From contig NZ_CP021112.1 in NCBI RefSeq assembly GCF_002119765.1, positions 924,501-988,500 of the forward strand: 64,000 nucleotides of DNA, in the 5' to 3' direction. Positions 18,752 through 29,141 of this stretch are shown here, piece after piece. Every line of letters begins with the position of its first letter. Positions within the stretch are counted from its first letter, which is position 1. The position numbers and the translations under genes are program-made. The DNA comes from Pseudorhodoplanes sinuspersici (lineage in GTDB: Bacteria; Pseudomonadota; Alphaproteobacteria; Rhizobiales; Xanthobacteraceae). The notes beneath the pieces are model-generated. The model saw nothing but the letters and a program-made list of their open reading frames with translations. It was not told where the DNA came from and searched no databases.

Positions 18752-21247
18752 TCACTTTCGTTTGGGCTTTTTTGGGGCCGCCGGTTCTGACATCTCCGGT
18801 CCCGTCCCGGCCTCCGGTTCGGCATCGTTGATTCCATGAATACGGATATCCCGCCGCGGATAGGGTATGTCGATGCCTTGCTCGCGAAACTTTTCGAGGA
18901 TGGAGAAACAGATATCGCTTTTGACACCCGCGGCATCGCCGATATTACGAACCAACCAGCCTAGTTCGAAATTGATTGCACTATCGCCGAATCCTGTGAG
19001 AAACACCGTTGGCGCGGGACTTTGCATCACATGCGGATGGTCCTTCGCGATCTGCATCAATGTATCACGCACTTTCGCAACATCGCTGTCATAAGCAACC
19101 CCGATGGGCACGGACACGCGCGCGAATGTGTCTATATGCGTACGGTTCTTCACCACTTGCGTGATCAGTTCGGAGTTCGGAATGATGACGCTGGCGCGAT
19201 CGCCGGTTTCAATCTCCGTCGCACGGACATGGATGTATCGCACCCGTCCCTCTTCACCCTTCACATTGATGATGTCGCCGACGCGAATTGGCCGCTCGGC
19301 CAGGAGAATGAGACCGGACACGAAGTTTGACACGACCGATTGCAAACCAAAGCCGATGCCGATCGACAATGCACCGGCAACCAGCGTGATCTTCTGGAAG
19401 TCAACGCCGAGCTGGGCCAGCGCAAATGAAATTGCGGCAATAATGCCAAGATAGCTGAAGATCGTCGAAATGGAGTGCTGCAGACTGGGATCAAGCGCTG
19501 TCCGCGGCAAAAAGCTTGTTTGCAGCCAGCGCTGCACCGCCCGTGTTGCCAGGATGCCGATGACAATCGTCGCGAATGCGCCGAATATGGTCGAAAGAGA
19601 TATCGTGACGTCGCCGATGCGGAAGCCGAATGTCGCATCGCGCACCACGCCGAAGAAATCAGCCGCGAAAATTCCCCATGGTCCAAGCAGCGGCAGCAGC
19701 ACCACGAGGATCAGAATGAGCCGGATCGCTGCCGATAACAGCGTGCCAATCAGTTCGATCGAGCGTGGTCTCAATCCGAAGAAATTTGCAACAGCTCGTC
19801 CGCGCGGCGTCGATGCCGTCAATACTTCGGTAAAGAGCGCATCAATGAAGACAAGGAAAATGTAGAGCGCCCCAATGAGGCCAAGCGCCGTGAGAAATCG
19901 TCCAGCCAGAAAGGCTGCAAGACCAATGAAGCCGGTAACTAGCGCCGCAGCAATCCCGATCACGAGCAACCACCCGCCGGCACGAAGCCAGCCTGCACCG
20001 CCGACCTCATCGTCCTGCTCGTGGCTGCGCCCAACGATGAACAGGAAATGGCAGAGGATACCGGCAATAACGACAGAGAATATTGCACTCGTCGCGATCG
20101 TCAGCGATACCGGCGCAATGACGGCCCGCAATAGAACATTGATAAAAACGACAACGCCAAGAACACGCGCCGCCCACACAAGCTTCGATGAGATCAGACG
20201 CGCAGTGTCATCGTGTATGACGAGCAAGCGCCGTTCCGGATCGTCCGGTGCGAATAGGCCGAACGCCACACCGCGTCCGAAAGCCGCAATCCCAACGGCG
20301 ACCGCTAGCGAGAAAGCAATGTGGATCATGCGCTCCGGCACGAGACCAAACGCGTTGAGGATCAAGATGGCTCCTGCCACGATCGCGGGCGCCGTAATGG
20401 CAATACGCATAAGCGAAATCATCGCGAAGAACGATTTCGCGAAACGCGTCCCCAGTTCTCTTGGCCGGAAATCGTGTTGGCCGAGCCAGCGAAGAATCAA
20501 GCCGACGCATATGAGAAATGCCAGCAAAGCAAAACTTGCCGCCACGACCGTACCAACCGTCGTCGCTGCGCGCACATGATCCATCCAACCCTGAACCAGC
20601 AGCACGGCGCCACGCAGCCCGTCCGGTGCAGCCTTTGCTGCCTGCGCCCAGAAGCTGGGATCGAGCGCACTCGATGTGCGACCGAGCAACTCTTGGGTGA
20701 ACAGCGCACGGCGCCGCTCGGTAATCCGCTCGGAGATGCTTTCGACGCGTAAAGCCAATACACGCGCCTGTTTCAGCGTGCCGTCCAGTGCCGCATGCCG
20801 CTCCTTCAGACGCGTACGCTCAACGACGAGATTGGCGTCCTCTTTAGGTTCACCGTCCTCCGGCGGGTTGCCAAGCTGTTTCAGCCGGGTATCGACATCG
20901 GCAAGCCACCCTTCGAGCGAGGCGATGATTTCCCGCAATTCGTCTCGAACAGGCTCGATACTGCCGCGGTTCTCGATGAGCTGCGCGTCGGTCAGATCAT
21001 CGCGCCGAAGCAACTCTTCCATCCGATCGATGGCCTCTTTTAGCGGAGCGATCGCTTCGGCCGTGCGCGAAGGGTTCGGCTGCTTCGCCGCCGCGTCAGG
21101 TTGCGCGATAGGCTCCGCCGGCGCAGTTGAGGCTGGATCGGAAGGCGCAGGCGCCTTGCTTTGCCCAAATGACATCGGGGCCGCAAACAGCGCGGCAACG
21201 ATCATCAAAGCGGCAAGCAAGCCGCGCGATATAAACTGACTCGGCAT
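18752..21247 (-). CDS. Large MscS-family mechanosensitive channel with DUF3772 domain
   Basis: An 831-residue inner-membrane protein. A signal peptide (to about residue 29) is followed by a periplasmic helical region with DUF3772 ('DVDTRLKQLG', 'LKERHAALDGTLKQARVLALR'), then about ten membrane helices. The MscS pore and cytoplasmic domain come last ('VAGALSIGIGFGLQSVVSNFVSGLILLAERPIRVGDII' in consecutive blocks). It should release solutes during osmotic downshock. The tail 'EPAAPKKPKRK' is charged. The gene is monocistronic as far as can be seen. Confidence 0.92.
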   Translation of the reverse strand: MPSQFISRGLLAALMIVAALFAAPMSFGQSKAPAPSDPASTAPAEPIAQPDAAAKQPNPSRTAEAIAPLKEAIDRMEELLRRDDLTDAQLIENRGSIEPVRDELREIIASLEGWLADVDTRLKQLGNPPEDGEPKEDANLVVERTRLKERHAALDGTLKQARVLALRVESISERITERRRALFTQELLGRTSSALDPSFWAQAAKAAPDGLRGAVLLVQGWMDHVRAATTVGTVVAASFALLAFLICVGLILRWLGQHDFRPRELGTRFAKSFFAMISLMRIAITAPAIVAGAILILNAFGLVPERMIHIAFSLAVAVGIAAFGRGVAFGLFAPDDPERRLLVIHDDTARLISSKLVWAARVLGVVVFINVLLRAVIAPVSLTIATSAIFSVVIAGILCHFLFIVGRSHEQDDEVGGAGWLRAGGWLLVIGIAAALVTGFIGLAAFLAGRFLTALGLIGALYIFLVFIDALFTEVLTASTPRGRAVANFFGLRPRSIELIGTLLSAAIRLILILVVLLPLLGPWGIFAADFFGVVRDATFGFRIGDVTISLSTIFGAFATIVIGILATRAVQRWLQTSFLPRTALDPSLQHSISTIFSYLGIIAAISFALAQLGVDFQKITLVAGALSIGIGFGLQSVVSNFVSGLILLAERPIRVGDIINVKGEEGRVRYIHVRATEIETGDRASVIIPNSELITQVVKNRTHIDTFARVSVPIGVAYDSDVAKVRDTLMQIAKDHPHVMQSPAPTVFLTGFGDSAINFELGWLVRNIGDAAGVKSDICFSILEKFREQGIDIPYPRRDIRIHGINDAEPEAGTGPEMSEPAAPKKPKRK

Positions 21248-21322
21248 GGACCTTCCTGGAGCCGATACCCCTCAGCCTCGATCAAGGACATGCGAGATAT
21301 CGAATACGATGCGGCGGCAGGA

Positions 21323-22321
21323 TCAAGCAGTCGAATCGGTAGGTATTATGGCGTCAGGCCAAATTACGTCACCCCAGGCCAGTCGGCGTGCCCGCCGGAA
21401 TGCCTCCCCCTCTCGCCGCGAACGGAGACGCAAGGCCGCTGCGCCGCTGTTTTCACAGAGTTTAAGCGAGACGGTGCCTCCGCGAACGATCGGCGGGGCA
21501 ATCACACGCGCTTGCGGAGACTCCCCCTTTTTACGTGATGCCGCGATGTAGATGAATTTCTCGTCCTCCCACGGCACATCTGCAGACTTGATCTGCCGGT
21601 GCATCCGCGAACGGGCAACACGCCGCGAAAAATGGCACCAATCGGGCGGCGCGAGCGGGCAGGCCCGAGCATGCGGACATGGCGCCACGAGATAAGCTCC
21701 GGCGGCCAAGAGTTGTGCACGCACCTCCAGAATTCTTGACCATCCGGCCGGTGTTCCAGGTTCGACCACCATCAAAGTATCGGCCGTCGTGGCCCAGAGC
21801 TTCTCTATCAGCGGCCTGATCGCGGAAGGTGTCACTTCGTCGAGCACATAAGCAATCAGGACGAGATCATAGACCTTATCCAATACCGGAAATGCCGCGA
21901 TGTCATGTAACAACCATCGCGGCCGCCTGATGCCGCCGGCCGTCAACAAACGCTCGCCGACGCTGCGTATCACGCCAGCGTTTTCAATCAGCGTTGTTTC
22001 AGCAATATCGGGCCAGCAATCATGCGCGGCGATGACGCCAGTCCCGGGCCCGGCGCCGACATCGAGCATCGTGGTCGGCGCAAAATCAGGCCGCATGACC
22101 GCGACGGCATCCAGGCTTGCATGAATTGCAGCATAGGTCGCAGGCATACGTGCCGCGAGATAGGCCAGCGCTGCCATTTCATCCGAAAGATGCTGACGGC
22201 CGTCACGAGTCTCCGAGCGATAGCGCTCCGACAACCTTTGCGCGGCTCGCTGCAAATCGGCCAGCGTCGCGCCTTCGAGCGCGGCATCAACAGCCTGACG
22301 GATTGCGCGCGGAAGTTCCAT
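21323..22321 (-). CDS. Rsm22-family small ribosomal subunit protein (methyltransferase-like)
   Basis: A 332-residue protein with an SAM-binding Rossmann core. Motif I is 'MLDVGAGPGTG' (about residues 85-95), and 'VLIAYVLDEV' and 'LMVVEPGTPAGW' follow. A cysteine cluster 'CPHARACPLAPPDWCHF' is the Rsm22 hallmark and could hold an iron-sulfur cluster or zinc. Mitochondrial relatives act in small-subunit assembly, and whether the bacterial protein methylates rRNA is unclear. It sits alone, with the chemoreceptor gene upstream on the same strand. Confidence 0.9.
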   Translation of the reverse strand: MELPRAIRQAVDAALEGATLADLQRAAQRLSERYRSETRDGRQHLSDEMAALAYLAARMPATYAAIHASLDAVAVMRPDFAPTTMLDVGAGPGTGVIAAHDCWPDIAETTLIENAGVIRSVGERLLTAGGIRRPRWLLHDIAAFPVLDKVYDLVLIAYVLDEVTPSAIRPLIEKLWATTADTLMVVEPGTPAGWSRILEVRAQLLAAGAYLVAPCPHARACPLAPPDWCHFSRRVARSRMHRQIKSADVPWEDEKFIYIAASRKKGESPQARVIAPPIVRGGTVSLKLCENSGAAALRLRSRREGEAFRRARRLAWGDVIWPDAIIPTDSTA

Positions 22322-22431
22322 CCTTATACCGGCTGTGGGTGGACGCGTCTCACAGTCACAGGCGACCCACGTGTCCGCGCAACATTGTCTTGCTCTGTCA
22401 CGTCATGACCCGGGGCACGGAATATGCAACA

Positions 22432-22474
22432 GATTATAAAACACGGCGGGCGACGATGAAAATCGCCACCCACC
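22432..22474 (-). terminator. Rho-independent terminator of the chemoreceptor gene
   Basis: On the minus strand a 12-bp stem (with three G-U pairs) forms between GGTGGGTGGCGA and TCGTCGCCCGCC around the loop TTTTCA, followed at once by TGTTTTATAAT. It lies about 40 bp after the chemoreceptor stop at 22515. Confidence 0.7.
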
Positions 22475-22514
22475 GAAATCAGATACCTTTTTCAGGATTG
22501 GGCGACAGCCAATC

Positions 22515-24797
22515 TCAGAACTCGGCAATCTCCTCGTCCGCATTCAAAGCAATCGCAAGATTGCTCTGCATACGACCAACCGGTCCGCCTCGTCCCGTGC
22601 GCTGAGCGGTCGCTTTCATCTGAGGCACCGGCTTCCTGACCGACGGAGCCGGCGCATGTGAGGCAACGCCGGCACGATCGAACCGGAAGTAGCCAACCCG
22701 CTGGTTCATGGCCGCCTGCTGCTCTTCAAGGGTCTTGGCGGTTGCTGCATTCTCCTCGACGAGTGCCGAGTTTTGCTGCGTGACCTCGTCCATCTGGTTG
22801 AGCGCGCGATTGACCTGATCGATGCCCGTCGCCTGTTCAGAACTGGCGTTGGCGATATCCGCCACAATGTCGGCGACATTCTTGATCGATTCGACGATCT
22901 CGCTCAGCGACTGACCGGCGCGGTTCACAAGCTCGACGCCTTCCTGCACCTGACCGGAAGAGCCGACGATCAGATCTTTTATATCTTTCGCCGCTTGCGA
23001 TGAACGTTGCGCAAGGGAACGCACTTCGGACGCCACAACCGCAAAGCCTCGGCCAGCCTCGCCTGCTCGTGCAGCCTCCACCGCCGCGTTAAGGGCAAGC
23101 AAGTTCGTCTGACGCGCGATTTCGTCGATCACCGAGATGATGTCGGAAATCTTGCGAGAAGATTCCTCGATTCGCGCCATGGCATTCACCGCTTCAGCAA
23201 CGACAGCGCCCCCGCGACCTGCAATCTCCTGCGTACCTTGTGCGAGCTGATTGGCATGCTGTGCGTTCTCGGCATTCTTTTTCACTGTTGCCGCGATCTC
23301 CTCCATCGAGGCAGAGGTTTCCTCCAGGCTTGCCGCCTGCTCCTCCGTGCGCTGTGACAGATCGGTCGTGCTGGTCGAGATTTCCGCAGCCGCACTCGAT
23401 ACTTCGGAACTGGACAGGGCGATATTGGAAATCGTGTCCTGCAACTGACCGATCGCGGCGTTGAAATCGTCCTGGACTTTCCTGTAATCGGCAGCCCATT
23501 CTTCCTGAACACGATAAGTCAGGTCACCTTGTGCCAGACGCTCAAGGCCACGGCCTAGGCCATCAACCACTTGCGCAACCTGGCGAGCAGCTTCACGCTG
23601 CGCGGCTTCGTTGCGAGCCCGCTCGGCCTCAGCCGCCTGACGCTGTTGTTCGGCCGCCTGCTCGAGGCCCACTTTTTCCAGACCGGCATTTCGGAACACA
23701 AGTACGGCTTGCGCCATTTCGCCGATTTCATCACGACGATCGACACCGGCAACCTCGCTGTCGAGCTTGCCGCCGCTGATCGCCCGCATCACGCTGCTGA
23801 GAGACAGGATCGGGCGGGTGATGCCGCGGGCGATAATCCAAGCCAGGCCAATACCAAGTACAAGTGCAAGCACAGCGGCTGCAATGCTCATCGTCATCGC
23901 AGATGAGATATCGGATTCGCTCGCTTTCCTGGTCGCAGCCAGATTGGCATCCTGGCTCTTTTTGACTTCGCCCCGGCTAGCGATCATTGCGGTGGACAAT
24001 CTGTTCTCTGCTTCCAGCAAACGACTCCGCTCTGCCAGCAGCTTCATGGTTGCCTCGAACGAAGTCGTATAGGCCGCCATCGACTTCATCATCTGCTGAA
24101 GCTTTTCCTTTCGCTCGGGGGTCCGGGCGGCTTCGCCAATCTTCTTCAGCGTATCCGCCAAGAGCACGAATTGGGCGCGGGCCGCCTCTTCGAGCTTCGG
24201 ATTGCGGTTGAAATTATGCTGAAGACCATTGATGCGACCCCAGAGGAATTGTTCCATCGCGACGCCGGCCTGGCTGGCAAGCGCCAGATCATTCTCGCTG
24301 GCAGCGGTTTGCATCAGCTCTTTGAGCTCGCTGCGTAGCTTATTACCAAGCGGGATGGTGCCTTCGTTTGTGGTCTTGATCTGCTCGGCTTGGACCCTGA
24401 CAGCGTCGTCAAAGGTTCTTACATATTGCTCGAACTGATCGAGCACTTTGCGCACCATTGCTTGCTGCTCTTTGGAAGTCGAACTTGCAAGCACCGCCGC
24501 ATATCCGTTCCGGACGTCGTTACCCAGTTCGCGGACCCTCGCGAGCACCTTCTCTTCGCCTTTGTCGAAGTAGAACTGAATGTTGAGACGCATCGCGACG
24601 AAATCACGATCGGCCTGTGCGACCTTGCCGCTGGCGGCCGATTCATCCGCATATTCCTGGAAGCTGTGCGAGGCCCCGGAGAGACCGAGCACACCACTCA
24701 CGGCAACGCCTGCGAGCAGCGCAAGAACGATGACAAAACCCGCGGTAATACGAGTACCGATTTTGAAGCGGGAATTCCAACTACCAAAAGAGAGCAT
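22515..24797 (-). CDS. Methyl-accepting chemotaxis protein
   Basis: A 760-residue chemoreceptor. A transmembrane helix near residues 15-38 is followed by a long helical periplasmic sensor, a second membrane helix near 310 ('[22 protein letters not shown]'-like region), a HAMP domain and the methyl-accepting signalling domain. The signalling domain holds the invariant hairpin '[22 protein letters not shown]' region and '[12 protein letters not shown]'. I chose the ATG at 24797 with AAGGA eight bases upstream; the frame extends to a TTG at 24836. The C-terminus carries no CheR/CheB pentapeptide that I recognise. No che genes are adjacent and the ligand is unknown. Confidence 0.93.
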   Translation of the reverse strand: MLSFGSWNSRFKIGTRITAGFVIVLALLAGVAVSGVLGLSGASHSFQEYADESAASGKVAQADRDFVAMRLNIQFYFDKGEEKVLARVRELGNDVRNGYAAVLASSTSKEQQAMVRKVLDQFEQYVRTFDDAVRVQAEQIKTTNEGTIPLGNKLRSELKELMQTAASENDLALASQAGVAMEQFLWGRINGLQHNFNRNPKLEEAARAQFVLLADTLKKIGEAARTPERKEKLQQMMKSMAAYTTSFEATMKLLAERSRLLEAENRLSTAMIASRGEVKKSQDANLAATRKASESDISSAMTMSIAAAVLALVLGIGLAWIIARGITRPILSLSSVMRAISGGKLDSEVAGVDRRDEIGEMAQAVLVFRNAGLEKVGLEQAAEQQRQAAEAERARNEAAQREAARQVAQVVDGLGRGLERLAQGDLTYRVQEEWAADYRKVQDDFNAAIGQLQDTISNIALSSSEVSSAAAEISTSTTDLSQRTEEQAASLEETSASMEEIAATVKKNAENAQHANQLAQGTQEIAGRGGAVVAEAVNAMARIEESSRKISDIISVIDEIARQTNLLALNAAVEAARAGEAGRGFAVVASEVRSLAQRSSQAAKDIKDLIVGSSGQVQEGVELVNRAGQSLSEIVESIKNVADIVADIANASSEQATGIDQVNRALNQMDEVTQQNSALVEENAATAKTLEEQQAAMNQRVGYFRFDRAGVASHAPAPSVRKPVPQMKATAQRTGRGGPVGRMQSNLAIALNADEEIAEF

Positions 24798-25302
24798 TTC
24801 TGCAGTCCTTAACAAGCCACGACTGAGACGTGACAAAATTCGGTTTTCAGGAGATCGGTAAATAGAACGCGTCCTGCCTCGTCGTTTCTATTGCCGCCTT
24901 CGCACTGCGCCCGGCGGCCGGCGCCTTGAATTGGGTACAGGTCCCAACTGACGCGGCAATGTGTGGACGGAAACGAAGGGCGGCCCGCCCGGTGGGTGAC
25001 GCGACGAGAGCTTTGCCTTGCCTTCCGGAGCGTGTCCTCGATTCCAGTCAGATCTGGCCGTCCCCCCTTTGCGCGAAATCGAAATTAATTAAGCATTGTT
25101 TTGGTTTATGATCGGTAAATCGCCACCGTCTGGCAGAAGACGAGGGCATTTGGCTCGCAAGCTGCATGCGTCACGATTGGGGATATTTCGACCTGGAGCA
25201 GAAAGCCTTGCAACCCATCGACAACCTGTTCGGCGCGAGGCTGCCACCTATGTCTTAGGTACGGTCTGTTGCCGATGTGCCCGGGCCGGACAGTTTCTTG
25301 AA
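24798..25302. other. Intergenic stretch without a recognised gene
   Basis: About 500 bp between the chemoreceptor start and the tRNA. It presumably holds the chemoreceptor promoter (minus strand). Small open frames occur on the plus strand but have no family resemblance or ribosome site. I see nothing else in it. Confidence 0.5.
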
Positions 25303-25379
25303 TGGCGATCCCGGGAAGACTCGAACTTCCGACCTACGGTTTAGGAAACCGTCGCTCTATCCGGCTGAGCTACGGGACC
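25303..25379 (-). tRNA. tRNA-Arg (anticodon CCU)
   Basis: On the minus strand a 77-nt cloverleaf starts GGTCCCGTAGCTCAGCCGG and ends with an encoded CCA. The acceptor stem pairs GGTCCCG with CGGGATC, the anticodon arm is ACGGT-TTCCTAA-ACCGT, giving anticodon CCU, and the T-loop is TTCGAGT. It reads the rare codon AGG. tRNA genes are frequent integration sites, but I see no integrase beside this one. Confidence 0.95.
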
Positions 25380-25483
25380 GCTGCGGGGGATGTATCACAG
25401 GGGGGCGGGCTGTGCCTACTGGGGACGTTTCGAGAACCGGCAGCCGTAACATCCCCGCTGTTAGTGTTCGCTGACATCGCGCT

Positions 25484-26179
25484 TTATTCATAGGCAGCAA
25501 TAAAATCGGCCAGATCGTCACCAAGAAGGCTGACATGCAGGCGCATTGTCGCATGCGCCTTCTCAGCATCATGTGCACAGATCGCAACGATGATAGTCTC
25601 GTGCTCAGCAACCGTTGTCTGGAAGCGATGCGGTTTGTAAGTGACGCGGCGCAGATACGGCGCCATACGCGCGCGCAATCGCCCGACTTCCTGCGCCAGA
25701 AACGCATTCCGGGCGCTGTCGTGGATAATAGCGTGAAAGTCGATATTGACCTGGTGAAATTCGTCGACATCACTGCCGGTAGCTGACTCGGTCAGCCGTT
25801 CGTGTATGCGCCTCATCTCAGCCTCCTGGGCGGGCGTCATCCGGCGGGAGGCGAGACGCGCGCAGAGCCCTTCCAGTTCAGCCATGACTTGGAACATCTC
25901 GAGCACCGTGTTGATTCCAACTTTCCGCACCACCACGCCCTGGCGGCTGCGGAGATCGACGAGGTCATTGGCGCCGAGCAAGCGGAACGCCTCCCGCACC
26001 GGAGTTCGCGAGACTCCATACCGTTGCGCAATCTCATGCTCGTCGAGCCGGTCGCCCGGTTTGATATCGCCCTTCAGGATCGCCTGCTCCAACTCCCGAT
26101 GCAGGACATCTGCCAGCGTTTCGCCGGATTGCTTTAAGACCGCGCTCTGCGCGAGGGCAGCCACACCTCTCTTCTTCAT
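25484..26179 (-). CDS. GntR-family (FadR/FCD) transcriptional regulator
   Basis: A 231-residue regulator. The winged helix ('LHRELEQAILKGDIKPGDRL', 'IAQRYGVSRTPVREAF') fills residues 25-80, and an all-helical FCD effector domain follows with likely metal-binding histidines in 'DFHAIIHDSARN' and 'AEHETIIVAI'. FCD regulators usually repress catabolic genes and respond to an organic acid. It diverges from the ABC importer at 26349-29063, its probable target, and three TGCATAC half-sites lie in the gap. Confidence 0.92.
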   Translation of the reverse strand: MKKRGVAALAQSAVLKQSGETLADVLHRELEQAILKGDIKPGDRLDEHEIAQRYGVSRTPVREAFRLLGANDLVDLRSRQGVVVRKVGINTVLEMFQVMAELEGLCARLASRRMTPAQEAEMRRIHERLTESATGSDVDEFHQVNIDFHAIIHDSARNAFLAQEVGRLRARMAPYLRRVTYKPHRFQTTVAEHETIIVAICAHDAEKAHATMRLHVSLLGDDLADFIAAYE

Positions 26180-26348
26180 TTCTGCATACTACTTGATCAG
26201 TGTTGCATACAAATTCAACGAAAGACCGTCCCGTTCGAACGAATGATCGTTGAGAAATATGGCATTTATGCCCAGTTGGCAACGCAATACGTTGTATGCA
26301 GGATTGGCCCGTTCCTTGCTTTTCTCTTCCTGAAACTGGTGAGACTGC
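26180..26348. promoter_or_regulatory. Divergent control region of the GntR gene and ABC importer
   Basis: Holds TGCATAC at 26183-26189 and 26204-26210, and its reverse complement GTATGCA at 26294-26300. Three copies within 118 bp of a divergent GntR gene make them candidate GntR half-sites. The same 7-mer occurs twice before the amidohydrolase at 32710. A 7-mer alone is expected several times by chance in 64 kb, so the clustering is the evidence. Confidence 0.4.
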
Positions 26349-27203
26349 ATGCGAACATCCAGCATTTCCGCCCCGGCCGCGCCAGCATCCCAGACCATCA
26401 GTCCGGCTGCTGCGCGGGCATTCGCAGAGCCTTCCCGTCTGGCTGGATTGAGGCCCCACGCCTCCAATTTGTTACTCAGCATACTGTCGGTGCTGTCGCT
26501 GGTCGGCCTTTGGTATATCGGCTCGTGGACCATGTCTGAACGCGTGCTGCCCGGGCCGTATGCCGTGGCCGCAGTGCTGTATGAGGCGATGTGGTCCGGC
26601 GAGATCTGGGGCGATATCGGCATCACGCTCGGCCGCATCGTCATCGCCTTCTCAATCGCGATGGTGATTTCGGCGACGCTCGGCTTCACCATGGGGCTGT
26701 CGCACGGCGCGAGCGTGTTCTTCCGTGTGTGGATTGTCTCTTTCATCACCATCCCCGCGCTTGTGGTCATGCTGACCTGCTACATGGTGGTGGGCCTAAA
26801 CGACACGGCGGCGATCTTGGGCGCGGCCATCCCGATCATCCCGATTCTCACGATCAACATCCGCGACGGGGTGAAGGGCATCGATCCGAAGCTGCTCGGC
26901 ATGGCCAAAGCCTTTCGCGCGGGCCGTCATCAGCAGATCTTCGAGGTCGTCGCGCCACAAGTGGCGCCGATCCTGGTGGCCTCAGCACGTTTCGGCCTCG
27001 GCCTGATCTGGAAAATGGTGCTGTTCGCGGAGGTGCTCGGACGCGGCGACGGCATCGGCTACAAGATCGAATTCTACTATCAGATGTTCAACATGAAGGA
27101 GGTACTGGCGCATGCGTTGAGCTTCCTCCTCGTCATGTTGTTCATCGAAGTGGTCATCCTCGGAACCCTCGAGAAGCGCATCTTCCGCTGGCGATCGCAA
27201 TAG
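26349..27203 (+). CDS. ABC transporter permease (SsuC/TauC type)
   Basis: A 284-residue inner-membrane permease with six or so membrane helices after a non-conserved, polar 35-residue N-terminus. The cytoplasmic coupling region reads 'KLLGMAKAFRAGRHQQIFEVVAPQVAP'. It is the first gene of an importer operon (permease, ATPase, binding protein), an order opposite to that of the importer at 4369. The substrate is unknown. Confidence 0.88.
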   Translation: MRTSSISAPAAPASQTISPAAARAFAEPSRLAGLRPHASNLLLSILSVLSLVGLWYIGSWTMSERVLPGPYAVAAVLYEAMWSGEIWGDIGITLGRIVIAFSIAMVISATLGFTMGLSHGASVFFRVWIVSFITIPALVVMLTCYMVVGLNDTAAILGAAIPIIPILTINIRDGVKGIDPKLLGMAKAFRAGRHQQIFEVVAPQVAPILVASARFGLGLIWKMVLFAEVLGRGDGIGYKIEFYYQMFNMKEVLAHALSFLLVMLFIEVVILGTLEKRIFRWRSQ

Positions 27204-27242
27204 TCGCCGGCGACGAGGCCTCTCACATTGCAAAGAGTCCGC

Positions 27243-28037
27243 GTGCCACAGATTGATCTCAGAAATATCCGCAAAGAATTCGGCGGCTGGCGCGGCGCGC
27301 GAAGCTGGACAGCCCTGACCGATGTCGATCTCTCGGTCGAGACCGGCGAGATCGTCGGCATCCTCGGGCCATCGGGCTGCGGAAAATCCACGTTGCTAAA
27401 CATCGTGGCCGGACTCGAAACGCAGTATGATGGCGAGTTCACTATTCAAGGCAAGACCATCGAACAGCAGATCGAGGCCGGCTTTCGCGTGGCCTATGTC
27501 TTCCAGGAAGCTCGCTTACTGCCGTGGAGGACGGTGCGAGGCAACATCGAATTCGCGCTCAAGGCCTCGAAGTTTCCACAAAATGAGTCGCGCGTTCGTG
27601 TCGACCGCATACTCGAACTAGTCGAACTCTCGAAGTTCGCGCACTTCTATCCGCAACAATTGTCGGGCGGCATGCAGCAGCGTGTGTCGATCGCACGCGC
27701 CTTCGCAATTGAGCCGGACATTCTCTTGATGGACGAGCCGTTCAGCGCGCTCGATGAAATGACCGCACAGCACCTGCGGGAAAGCCTGCTGAAAATCTGG
27801 TCGGCCTTCAGAACGACCATCGTGTTTGTCAGCCATAACGCACTTGAGGCTTCGTTCCTCGCCGACCGGGTCATGATCATGAGCCATGGACCAGCTGGTA
27901 CTATCCGCCAGGAAATCAGCCTAGCGGGGGTTCGTCGGCCGCGGTCCTACGATGATCTCGACCTCATCGAGAAAAGCAGGGCTGTCGTCAGCGCGCTCCG
28001 CAAGCACTCCGGTCGATCTGATCCCGTTCACGCCTAG
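27243..28037 (+). CDS. ABC transporter ATP-binding protein (SsuB/TauB type)
   Basis: A 264-residue ATPase with Walker A 'GPSGCGKST', Q-loop 'FQEARLLPW', signature 'LSGGMQQR', Walker B 'ILLMDEPFSALDEM' and switch 'VFVSHNALEA'. I take the GTG at 27243, preceded by AAAGAG. A TTG at 27228 would add five residues. It pairs with the permease before it and the binding protein 30 bp after it. Confidence 0.9.
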   Translation: MPQIDLRNIRKEFGGWRGARSWTALTDVDLSVETGEIVGILGPSGCGKSTLLNIVAGLETQYDGEFTIQGKTIEQQIEAGFRVAYVFQEARLLPWRTVRGNIEFALKASKFPQNESRVRVDRILELVELSKFAHFYPQQLSGGMQQRVSIARAFAIEPDILLMDEPFSALDEMTAQHLRESLLKIWSAFRTTIVFVSHNALEASFLADRVMIMSHGPAGTIRQEISLAGVRRPRSYDDLDLIEKSRAVVSALRKHSGRSDPVHA

Positions 28038-28067
28038 CCACCACTTTCTGTACGAAAGGAAAGACTG

Positions 28068-29063
28068 ATGTTCGGTACCAGATGCCTTCTACACGCCGCA
28101 GCCGCTGTCCTCTTGGCGGTATCCTCCACACATTCAGTCGCGCAGGCGGCTCCGAAAGGCGATGGCGGCACGATCCGCATGATGCTCAATCCGGCCGGCA
28201 CGATGTCGCTCCCGCCCTTCGTCATCAAGAAATTCAAGCTCGACGAGAAATACGGTTTCAAGCTCGAGACCATCAACTACACCAATGCCAATACCGCGAC
28301 GGCGGCGATGCAGAGCAAGAGCGCCGAGATGATCGTCTACGAATGGCTCGCAACTGCCCGCATTATCGATGGCGGCATTCCGGTCGTCGGCGTCGCCCCG
28401 TTCATGACCTATATCAACACGGTGCTCGTTCCGGAGGATTCAAAGCTGAAAACGCTCGCCGATCTCAAGGGCAAGCGGCTCGGCGTCCACAGCAAGACGT
28501 CCTACGACTGGATGATCATGCAGGCATCAGCGAAGCAGAAATTCAACATCGATCTCGCCAAAGAAGTCACCATCCAGGAAGCCGCAGCGCCCCTCCTGCG
28601 TGGCGCAAGCGACCAGGGACAGCTCGACGCCACCCAAATGTGGAATTCGCTTGCGGCAGACATGCTGGCGTCCAAAAAGTATAAGACCCTCGTCACGATC
28701 CGCAGCATCACCGAGGATCTCGGCATTCCTACAGTGCCTTACCTGTTCTTCGGCATGCGCGCGGATTACGCGAAGGAGCATCCGGAGAATGTGAAGGCTT
28801 TCGTCGCGGCCTACCAGGAGGTCTATGACATCCTGAGGACCAACGACGAGGTTTGGGAAGAACGCGGTAAGGAAATGAAGCTGTCACCCGAAGGGATCAA
28901 GCGGTTTCGCGATCAGGTCCGCGCCGACCTGGTCAAGACTTTCACGCCAGAGATGAACGACGCGCTGCAGAAGACCTTCGATATCGTTCTCAACGTCGCA
29001 GGTCCCGGTGTGATCGGCTTTACCAAGCTGCCGCCGAAGATGCTCTCGCTCGACTATCAATGA
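28068..29063 (+). CDS. NMT1/SsuA-like substrate-binding protein
   Basis: A 331-residue periplasmic protein with a signal peptide ending near 'VAQAAPKG' (residue 27). 'MLNPAGTMSLPPFVIKKFKL' and 'LADLKGKRLGVHSKTSYDWM' mark the NMT1/NrtA fold. The long 'DEKYGFKLETINY' segment is the usual second strand region. The last gene of the GntR-linked importer, ending before a hairpin terminator. The ATG has GAAAGGAAAG ahead of it. Confidence 0.88.
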   Translation: MFGTRCLLHAAAAVLLAVSSTHSVAQAAPKGDGGTIRMMLNPAGTMSLPPFVIKKFKLDEKYGFKLETINYTNANTATAAMQSKSAEMIVYEWLATARIIDGGIPVVGVAPFMTYINTVLVPEDSKLKTLADLKGKRLGVHSKTSYDWMIMQASAKQKFNIDLAKEVTIQEAAAPLLRGASDQGQLDATQMWNSLAADMLASKKYKTLVTIRSITEDLGIPTVPYLFFGMRADYAKEHPENVKAFVAAYQEVYDILRTNDEVWEERGKEMKLSPEGIKRFRDQVRADLVKTFTPEMNDALQKTFDIVLNVAGPGVIGFTKLPPKMLSLDYQ

Positions 29064-29096
29064 ATGATGGATTGGGCGAGACACACATCAATGAAT

Positions 29097-29116
29097 AAGG
29101 GCCCTGAGGGGCCCTT
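29097..29116. terminator. Hairpin between convergent genes
   Basis: AAGGGCCC-TGAG-GGGCCCTT is a perfect 8-bp stem with a 4-nt loop, midway between the importer stop (29063) and the dioxygenase stop (29142). On the minus strand it is followed by ATTCATT. It probably serves both genes. Confidence 0.65.
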
Positions 29117-29141
29117 ACTGCGTCGGAGATGGCAGAAACAT

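Noticed and set aside
25303-25379. tRNA-Arg as the integration site of the iron island
   Set aside because: The island begins 8 kb away, no integrase or duplicated tRNA 3' end lies beside the tRNA, and the genes between look like a coherent catabolic locus.
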